DNA from: Kribbella monticola
Lineage (GTDB): Bacteria > Actinomycetota > Actinomycetes > Propionibacteriales > Kribbellaceae
Length of the DNA stretch: 64,000 nucleotides
Assembly: GCF_003261635.1 (NCBI RefSeq)
Contig: NZ_QFXK01000029.1
Span: 186,001-250,000, forward strand
Direction: 5' to 3'
How positions within the stretch are numbered: the stretch's first letter is position 1; each line of letters opens with the position of its first letter. Below, piece by piece: positions 57,984 through 64,000 of this stretch. The translations under genes and the position numbers were made by a program. The notes under the pieces were generated by a model. That model made no database searches. It was not told the origin of the DNA and saw only the letters and a program-made list of their open reading frames with translations.

Positions 57984-58934
57984 ATGGCGAGGCTGCATGT
58001 GGTGACCGGCAAGGGCGGCACCGGGAAGACGACAGTGGCCGCCGCCATGGCGCTTGCGCTGGCCGACGAGGGCAAACGCATCCTGCTGGTGGAGGTCGAG
58101 GGGCGGCAGGGGCTCGCGCAGCTGTTCGACGTACCGCCGCTGCCGTACGTCGAGCGCCGGATCGCGGTCGGCCCGGCCGGTGGCGAGGTGTTCGCGCTCG
58201 CGGTCGACGCCGAGGCGGCACTGCTGGAGTACCTCGACATGTACTACCACCTCGGCCGTGCCGGGAAGGCGCTCGACAAGGTGGGCGCCGTCGACTTCGT
58301 CACCACGATCGCCCCGGGACTGCGCGACGTACTGCTCACCGGCAAGGTCTACGAAGCCACCCGGCGGAAGGCGCACGGGCGGCTCGCGTACGACGCGGTC
58401 GTGCTGGACGCCCCGCCGACCGGGCGGATCGGACGATTCCTCAACGTCAACCACGAGGTGGCCGGACTGGCCAAGGTCGGCCCGATCCGCAACCAGGCGG
58501 ACGCGATCATGGGCATGCTCCGCTCCGACGTCACGCGGGTGCATCTGGTGACCCTGCTCGAGGAGATGCCGGTGCAGGAGACGCTCGACGCGGTGCAGCA
58601 ACTGGAGGCGATCGACCTGCGGATCGGGTCGATCGTGGTGAACATGGTCCGACGCAGCCCGCTCGACGACGAGACGCTTGCCCTTGCGGTGAAGGAGAAA
58701 CTGCCCACCGCCGAGTTGACCCGAGGGCTGAAGGCCGCTGGAATCACCGCGAGCAAGGAGATGGTGGCGACCTTGGCGGCAGAGGCGCACGACCACGCCG
58801 TACGGGTCGGGCTGGAACGCGAGAACCGCGACCGGATAGATGCCTTGGGCAAGAAAGTGACCGAGCTGGCGTTGCTGCCGGACGGGATCGACCACGGCGC
58901 CCTGTTCGACCTCGCCGAGGACCTGCGGTCATGA
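57984..58934 (+). CDS. ArsA/Get3-like ATPase, subunit A
   Basis: The 316-residue protein has the deviant Walker A TGKGGTGKTT (residues 8-17), VVLDAPPTGRIGRFL as switch II, and VVNMVRRSPL in the A-loop region. It belongs with the actinobacterial Get3/ArsA-like pair known from Rv3679/Rv3680. Those two form a hetero-oligomer implicated in metabolite or membrane-protein handling. The stop overlaps the second ATPase gene as ATGA. No arsenic-binding cysteines are seen. Confidence 0.9.
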   Translation: MARLHVVTGKGGTGKTTVAAAMALALADEGKRILLVEVEGRQGLAQLFDVPPLPYVERRIAVGPAGGEVFALAVDAEAALLEYLDMYYHLGRAGKALDKVGAVDFVTTIAPGLRDVLLTGKVYEATRRKAHGRLAYDAVVLDAPPTGRIGRFLNVNHEVAGLAKVGPIRNQADAIMGMLRSDVTRVHLVTLLEEMPVQETLDAVQQLEAIDLRIGSIVVNMVRRSPLDDETLALAVKEKLPTAELTRGLKAAGITASKEMVATLAAEAHDHAVRVGLERENRDRIDALGKKVTELALLPDGIDHGALFDLAEDLRS

Positions 58935-60052
58935 GCACCCTGGATCTCGACGCTCTGATCGACGACCCGGAGACGCGGATCATCGTGACGTGTGGTTCGG
59001 GCGGCGTCGGCAAGACGACGACGGCTGCCGCGCTGGGATTGCGGGCCGCGGAGCGCGGGCGGAAGGTCGTCGTACTGACGATCGACCCGGCTCGGCGGCT
59101 GGCGCAGTCGCTGGGGCTGACCGAACTCGACAACACGCCACGCTCCGTCGCCGAGGTCGACTCCGCGAACGGTGGCCGGCTGGACGCGATGATGCTGGAC
59201 ATGAAGCGCACCTTCGACGAGGTCGTGCTCGCGCACGCCACCCCGGCGAAAGCCGAGCAGATCCTCGCGAATCCCTTCTATGTGGCGCTTTCCTCGTCCT
59301 TCGCCGGGACCCAGGAGTACATGGCGATGGAGAAGCTCGGGCAGTTGCACAAGCAGGCCGAGCGGACCGGCGAGTGGGACCTGATCGTCGTGGACACCCC
59401 GCCGTCGCGGTCGGCGCTGGACTTCCTGGATGCTCCGGAACGACTGGCGTCGCTGCTGGAAGGGCGGTTCCTGCGGTTGCTGCTGGCGCCGGCTCGTGGC
59501 CCGTTCAAGTTGATGTCGGCCGGGGTGAGTCTGGCGATGTCGGTGATGAACAAGGTGCTCGGGGCGCAGGTGCTGACCGACGTACAGACGTTCGCGGCGG
59601 CGTTCGACACGTTGTTCGGTGGTTTCCGGGAGCGGGCCGAGAAGACGGTGGCGCTGCTGCGTGAGCCGCACACCGCGTTCCTCGTGGTCGCGGCGCCGCA
59701 GAACGACGCTCTGCGGGAGGCGTCGTACTTCACCGAGCGGTTGCGGGCGGAGAAGATGCCGCTGGCGGGCGTCGTACTGAATCGGGTGACGACCACGCAT
59801 GTGCCCGAGTTGTCGGCCGAGCGCTCACTGGCCGCGGCCGAGAAGCTCGAAGAAGCCGGGAAGTCGGAGCTGACCGCCGCCGTACTGCGGTTGCACGCCG
59901 ACAAGATGCAGCAGGTCGTCAGCGACCGCAAACGCGCCGACAGGTTCCACCGCGGCCACCGGTCGATCCCCACCGTCGACGTCCCGGCCCTTCCCGACGA
60001 CGTCCACGACCTCACCGGCCTGCGCACCATCGGCGACCTCCTCACCGCCTGA
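58931..60052 (+). CDS. ArsA/Get3-like ATPase, subunit B
   Basis: The 373-residue protein has GSGGVGKTT (22-30) as deviant Walker A, VVLTIDPARRLAQSLG, VVDTPPSRSALDFLD for switch II and GVVLNRVTTTH. The region after switch II has long hydrophobic helices (LMSAGVSLAMSVMNKVLG), as in Get3 clients' grooves. It is longer than subunit A and carries the fuller insertion. It is translationally coupled to subunit A and is the second half of the Rv3679/Rv3680-type pair. Confidence 0.9.
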   Translation: MSTLDLDALIDDPETRIIVTCGSGGVGKTTTAAALGLRAAERGRKVVVLTIDPARRLAQSLGLTELDNTPRSVAEVDSANGGRLDAMMLDMKRTFDEVVLAHATPAKAEQILANPFYVALSSSFAGTQEYMAMEKLGQLHKQAERTGEWDLIVVDTPPSRSALDFLDAPERLASLLEGRFLRLLLAPARGPFKLMSAGVSLAMSVMNKVLGAQVLTDVQTFAAAFDTLFGGFRERAEKTVALLREPHTAFLVVAAPQNDALREASYFTERLRAEKMPLAGVVLNRVTTTHVPELSAERSLAAAEKLEEAGKSELTAAVLRLHADKMQQVVSDRKRADRFHRGHRSIPTVDVPALPDDVHDLTGLRTIGDLLTA

Positions 60053-60142
60053 CCCACCGCTTGGGCTTTTACCTCTTGGTTCGCGCTTTTCACCCTCAGC
60101 GAACGGCTCGATCGGGCGGGAATGAGCAGGTGGGGCCGCTGG

Positions 60143-60161
60143 TTGAGCCTGTCAGACTCAA
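60143..60161. promoter_or_regulatory. HAIR-type HspR operator
   Basis: TTGAGC-N7-ACTCAA matches the HspR inverted repeat CTTGAGT-N7-ACTCAAG in spacing and in all but the outer and one inner base. It lies 25 bases before the lon start. HspR represses chaperone genes and lon in streptomycetes. Confidence 0.8.
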
Positions 60162-60185
60162 TTTTCGATCTGAGGGTGTGACAGC

Positions 60186-62537
60186 GTGACTGAGACGTTG
60201 AATCTTCCTGTTCTGCCGCTCGACGACGTCGTGGTCCTGCCTGGAATGGTCGTGCCGGTACGGCTGGCCGACACCGAGGCGCGCGCCGCCATCGATGCCG
60301 CGCAGGCCTCCGGTCAGGACCAGGTCCTGCTGGTACCGCGGCTGGACGGGAAATATGCCAAGGCCGGGACGCTCGGTGAGATCGAGCAGATCGGCCGGTT
60401 GCCGGGCGGTGCCCAGGCAGCGGTCATCCGGGGTGTCGCCCGGGTCCAGATCGGCGCGGGGACCACTGGCCCCGGTGCCGCGCTCTGGGTCGGCGCGACC
60501 GTCCTCGACGAGACCACGAACGACAAGTCGGGCGAACTGGCCCGCGAGTACAAGCAGTTGGTGACCACTGTCCTGCAGCGCCGCGGAGCATGGCAGGTGA
60601 TCGACTCCGTCAAGCAGGTGAACGACCCGGCGGAGCTGTCCGACCTGGCCGGCTACGCGTCGTACCTGACCAACGAGCAGAAGAGCTGGCTGCTGGAGAC
60701 GCCGGACGTGTCCGAGCGGCTGGCCAAGCTGATCGGCTGGGTGAAGGACCACCTCGCCGAGCTCGAGGTCTCCGAGACGATCCAGAAGGACGTCCAGGAG
60801 GGCATGGAGAAGCAGCAGCGGGAGTTCCTGCTGCGCCAGCAGATGGCCGCGATCCGCAAGGAGCTGGCCGAGCTGGACGGCAAGGCCGAATCCGAGGAAG
60901 AGGACTACCGCGCGCGCGTCGAGGCCGCCGACCTGCCCGAGCACGTCCGCAAGGCCGCGCTCGCCGAGGTCGACAAGCTGGAGCGTACGGCGGAGCAGTC
61001 CCCCGAGGTCGGCTGGATCCGGACCTGGCTGGACACCGTCCTGGAGATGCCGTGGAACGAGCGGACCGAGGACGGCTACGACCTCCGTGAGGCCCGCGCG
61101 GTCCTGGACGCGGACCACGCCGGTCTGGACGACGTGAAGGAGCGCATCACCGAGTACCTCGCCGTACGGCGCCGCCGGGCGGACCGCGGGCTCGGGGTCG
61201 TCGGTGGACGTCGCAGCGGCGCAGTACTGGCCCTGGTCGGCCCTCCTGGCGTGGGCAAGACCTCGCTGGGCGAGTCCGTGGCCCGTGCGATGGGCCGCAA
61301 GTTCGTCCGGGTCGCGCTGGGTGGCGTGCGGGACGAGGCCGAGATCCGTGGCCACCGGCGGACGTACGTCGGTGCGCTGCCGGGCCGGATCGTCCGGGCG
61401 ATCACCGAGGCCGGTTCGATGAACCCCGTCGTGCTGCTGGACGAGATCGACAAGGTGGGCGCGGACTACCGGGGTGACCCGACGGCCGCCCTGCTGGAAG
61501 TGCTCGACCCGGCCCAGAACCACACCTTCCGGGACCACTACCTGGAGGTCGAGCTGGACCTGTCCGACGTGGTCTTCCTGGCCACGGCGAACGTGCTCGA
61601 CTCGATTCCCGCACCGCTGCTGGACCGGATGGAACTGGTGCAGCTGGACGGGTACACCGAGGACGAGAAGGTCACCATCGCTCGCGACCACCTGCTGCCG
61701 CGGCAGCTGGACCGGGCCGGGCTGGGTGCCGACGAGGTCAGCATCGACGACTCGGCGCTGCGGCTGCTCGCAGGCGAGTACACCCGGGAGGCCGGCGTAC
61801 GGCAGCTCGAGCGGTCCATCGCCCGCGTACTGCGGAAGGTGACCGCCAAGCTGGCTCTCGGCGAAGAGCTGGGGACGCTGGCGATCAGTGCGGCAGACCT
61901 GAAGGGCTACCTCGGTACGCCGAAGTTCACGCCGGACTCGGCTGAACGTACTGCGCTGCCGGGTGTCGCGACGGGTCTTGCGGTGACCGGTGCGGGTGGT
62001 GACGTGCTCTTCATCGAGGCGTCGCTGGCCGACAAGGAGACCGGTCCGACCGGTGTCACGCTGACGGGTCAGCTCGGCGACGTGATGAAGGAGTCGGCGC
62101 AGATCGCACTGTCCTACCTGCGGTCGCACGGTGCGGAGCTCGGGTTGCCTGTTGGCGACCTGGCTGAGCGGAACACGCACATCCACGTGCCGGCCGGAGC
62201 TGTCCCGAAGGACGGTCCGTCCGCTGGTGTCACGATGACGACGGCGCTCGCGTCGCTGCTGTCGGGACGACCGGTTCGCTCGGAGGTCGCGATGACCGGT
62301 GAGGTGTCGCTGACCGGACGGGTGCTCCCGATCGGTGGGGTGAAGCAGAAGCTGCTCGCGGCGCACCGGGCCGGACTCACCACGATCCTGATCCCGAAGC
62401 GCAACGAGCCGGACCTGGAAGACGTGCCGGAGTCGGTGCTGAAGGAGCTGACGGTTCACCCCGTGAGCGACGTCCGCGAGGTGCTGGAGCTCGCGCTCGA
62501 ACCGGCCCAGGTCGACGCACGCCAGTTCGCCGCCTGA
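60186..62537 (+). CDS. lon: ATP-dependent protease LonA
   Basis: The 783-residue protein has the Lon N-terminal substrate domain ([19 protein letters not shown]), a coiled middle part, an AAA+ module with Walker A GPPGVGKT (352-359) and Walker [12 protein letters not shown], and a serine-lysine protease domain with S679 in KDGPSAG and K720 in PIGGVKQK. It degrades misfolded and regulatory proteins in the cytoplasm. The GTG start lies behind an HspR operator, so heat or unfolded protein should induce it. Its length is normal and all catalytic residues are present. Confidence 0.97.
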   Translation: MTETLNLPVLPLDDVVVLPGMVVPVRLADTEARAAIDAAQASGQDQVLLVPRLDGKYAKAGTLGEIEQIGRLPGGAQAAVIRGVARVQIGAGTTGPGAALWVGATVLDETTNDKSGELAREYKQLVTTVLQRRGAWQVIDSVKQVNDPAELSDLAGYASYLTNEQKSWLLETPDVSERLAKLIGWVKDHLAELEVSETIQKDVQEGMEKQQREFLLRQQMAAIRKELAELDGKAESEEEDYRARVEAADLPEHVRKAALAEVDKLERTAEQSPEVGWIRTWLDTVLEMPWNERTEDGYDLREARAVLDADHAGLDDVKERITEYLAVRRRRADRGLGVVGGRRSGAVLALVGPPGVGKTSLGESVARAMGRKFVRVALGGVRDEAEIRGHRRTYVGALPGRIVRAITEAGSMNPVVLLDEIDKVGADYRGDPTAALLEVLDPAQNHTFRDHYLEVELDLSDVVFLATANVLDSIPAPLLDRMELVQLDGYTEDEKVTIARDHLLPRQLDRAGLGADEVSIDDSALRLLAGEYTREAGVRQLERSIARVLRKVTAKLALGEELGTLAISAADLKGYLGTPKFTPDSAERTALPGVATGLAVTGAGGDVLFIEASLADKETGPTGVTLTGQLGDVMKESAQIALSYLRSHGAELGLPVGDLAERNTHIHVPAGAVPKDGPSAGVTMTTALASLLSGRPVRSEVAMTGEVSLTGRVLPIGGVKQKLLAAHRAGLTTILIPKRNEPDLEDVPESVLKELTVHPVSDVREVLELALEPAQVDARQFAA

Positions 62538-62565
62538 CCAACTCCGGTACTACGTACCTGGGTTG
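62538..62565 (+). terminator. Probable lon terminator
   Basis: Directly after the stop, CCAAC pairs with GGTTG and GGTAC with GTACC around a 3-base loop, with a small internal bulge. Confidence 0.55.
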
Positions 62566-62761
62566 AGTTCGGAACATCGGCCGGTCGGGTCCCTTGCGGG
62601 GGCTCGGCGGGCCGTCGTCCTTTTGGATGAAATTCGGCCGGCTCGGACGCCGGCAGGCCGTAGTACGGGGCTGTTTTCGGGCGCTCCTGACGCCTGGGAG
62701 ACCGCTGGGGTTGACGTGAGGTAGATCACGTTGCCGAATTCGGCGTGGCTCTTCGATCACG

Positions 62762-62767
62762 TAGTCT
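62762..62767 (+). promoter_or_regulatory. -10 element TAGTCT of a leaderless promoter
   Basis: TAGTCT is seven bases before ATG 62775; no ribosome binding site is present. The gap 62566-62761 shows nothing else recognisable. Confidence 0.55.
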
Positions 62768-62774
62768 TTTGCGC

Positions 62775-64000
62775 ATGCGCGTAAGGGAGAAAGGCGATCG
62801 TGGCGTCGTCCAGTCAGTGGTCCTGTTCCTCGGAGTGAGCGTGCTGTCCGGCGCTCTCGCCGCCGGGCTGGCGATCCCGTTCGCGGGGCTGGCCGGATTC
62901 GGCAGCGAGAAGACGGCGGAGACCCTGCAGGACCTGCCGGTCGAGCTGAAGACCGACCCGCTCGCGGTGAAGAGCAAGATGGTCGCCGCCGACGGCTCGC
63001 TGATCGCGGACCTGTTCGAGCAGAACCGGATCCCGGTGAAGCTGGGCCAGGTGGCGCCGATCATGCGCAAGGCGATCGTCTCGATCGAGGACGACCGGTT
63101 CTACCAGCACGGCGCCCTGGACGCGAAGGGCACCTTGCGCGCGCTGATCCGCAACCAGAGCGACGGCGGCGTCTCCCAGGGTGGTTCGAGCATCACCCAG
63201 CAGTTCGTGAAGCTGAGCCTGATCGAGAAGGCGCGCACCGAGGCCGAGGTGAAGGCCGCCACGGCCGAGACCTACCAGCGCAAGATCGCCGAGCTGCGCT
63301 ACGCGGTGGCGGTCGAGAAGCAGTTCTCCAAGGACGAGATCCTGGAGAAGTACCTGAACCTGGCGAACTTCGGCGACGGTGCGTACGGCATCGAGGCCGC
63401 GTCGCAGCACTACTTCTCCGTGCACGCCTCCCAGCTCAACCTGCAGCAGGCCGCGATGCTGGCCGGCCTGGTGAAGAACCCGACCGGCTACGACCCGACC
63501 AACTCGCCCAAGCGCGCGAAGGACCGTCGCGACGTGGTGATCAACCGGATGAAGGAGCTCAACGTCGTCACCGCCAAGCAGGCGGCCGACGCGATCCGGA
63601 CCCCGGTCATCGACCCGAAGAAGCTGCAGAAGGTCCCGAACGGCTGCGCCAGCGGCCGGTACCCGTTCTACTGCGAATGGGTGATGTCGAAGCTGGTCGA
63701 CAGCAAGCTGTTCGGCAAGACCAAGAAGGACTCCGAGCACTACATCAAGACCGCCGGCCTGACGATCAAGACCGGCCTCGACCCGAGAATCCAGGCCGCG
63801 GCGCAGGCGTCCATCAACAAGAACGCCAAGCCGACCGACCAGGCGATCTCGGCGGTCACGATCGTCGAACCGGGCACCGGCATCGTCAAGGCGATGGCCC
63901 AGAACCGCAAGTACGGCGGCGGCAAGAACGAGACGGCGTACAACTACAACACCGAGAAGTCGTACGCCGGTGGGTACGGCGGGTTCCAGAACGGTTCGAC
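62775..64000 (+). CDS. Class A penicillin-binding protein (3' end beyond window)
   Basis: About 408 residues are visible. A short basic N-terminus is followed by one membrane helix (VVLFLGVSVLSGALAAGLAI). The GT51 transglycosylase domain has EDDRFYQHGALD (from E105, catalytic glutamate), GGSSITQQFVKL, and KYLNLANFGDGAYGIEAASQHYF. Then TGLDPRIQAAAQ opens the transpeptidase domain, which is cut by the window edge before SxxK. It polymerises and cross-links peptidoglycan outside the membrane. By position it corresponds to ponA2 (Rv3682). The start is leaderless. Confidence 0.94.
   Translation, partial: MRVREKGDRGVVQSVVLFLGVSVLSGALAAGLAIPFAGLAGFGSEKTAETLQDLPVELKTDPLAVKSKMVAADGSLIADLFEQNRIPVKLGQVAPIMRKAIVSIEDDRFYQHGALDAKGTLRALIRNQSDGGVSQGGSSITQQFVKLSLIEKARTEAEVKAATAETYQRKIAELRYAVAVEKQFSKDEILEKYLNLANFGDGAYGIEAASQHYFSVHASQLNLQQAAMLAGLVKNPTGYDPTNSPKRAKDRRDVVINRMKELNVVTAKQAADAIRTPVIDPKKLQKVPNGCASGRYPFYCEWVMSKLVDSKLFGKTKKDSEHYIKTAGLTIKTGLDPRIQAAAQASINKNAKPTDQAISAVTIVEPGTGIVKAMAQNRKYGGGKNETAYNYNTEKSYAGGYGGFQNGS

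Noticed and set aside
60096-62459. Long minus-strand frame opposite lon
   Set aside because: It is antisense to an intact Lon protease with all catalytic residues, and it has no domain pattern.
62538-62774. A whiB4 gene between lon and the PBP gene
   Set aside because: The gap is too short for the usual protein with its leader, and no C-x2-C-x-x-x-x-x-C pattern is seen in any frame.

Overview
The window comes from a high-GC actinomycete. The frequent GTG starts, translational coupling by ATGA/GTGA overlaps, many leaderless promoters, an actinobacterial Crp-MarP-Nth block, HspR-type control of lon, and a DUF559/AbiEi-type nuclease all fit. Gene content and codon style suggest the Kribbella group (Propionibacteriales); this is inference, since no rRNA is present. 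No tRNA, rRNA, CRISPR array or complete insertion sequence was seen. 64 protein genes are called, the first and last being cut by the window edges.

Bases 1-17502 form a cell-surface glycan locus. Three paralogous large membrane proteins (1-1337, 4244-6607, 7377-9629) look like GT-C-type transferases. They sit with a Dpm/ArnC-like GT2 enzyme, an epimerase and four methyltransferase-like proteins. A set of nonulosonate (pseudaminic-acid-type) sugar genes follows: PseG-like, PseB, PseC and a SpsF/PseF-like cytidylyltransferase. The acetyltransferase (PseH) and the synthase (PseI) are not in the window. A VapBC toxin-antitoxin pair sits inside the locus. The likely product is a nonulosonate-containing wall polymer or glycan.

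Bases 17611-37648 are mixed accessory and metabolic genes: a DUF485/ActP-type acetate symporter pair, an HxlR/flavin-barrel pair, secreted beta-propeller proteins, a very large secreted GH87 alpha-1,3-glucanase, MarR, HxlR, ArsR and GntR regulators, acetyl-CoA synthetase, an FG-GAP repeat protein, a Tat-exported TIM-barrel protein, and a SIS sugar-phosphate protein. Several operators can be read directly, the best being three copies of a 19-bp dyad around a marR gene.

Bases 37982-64000 follow a conserved actinobacterial backbone that, from memory, matches Mycobacterium tuberculosis Rv3667-Rv3682: acs, (nhaA), small membrane protein, epoxide hydrolase, marP, NUDIX, TlpA, nth, crp, metallo-beta-lactamase, RidA, DUF4177, two ArsA/Get3-like ATPases and a class A PBP. 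It is interrupted by accessory blocks: a TetR-MFS efflux module with twin operators, a PadR-carotenoid oxygenase module, and a DUF559 nuclease gene bracketed by inverted copies of a hairpin element. lon, with an HspR (HAIR) operator, occupies the place where whiB4 would be expected.

A recurring feature is a -10 hexamer TAnnnT placed 6-8 bases before the start codon, which implies leaderless mRNAs for well over ten genes.
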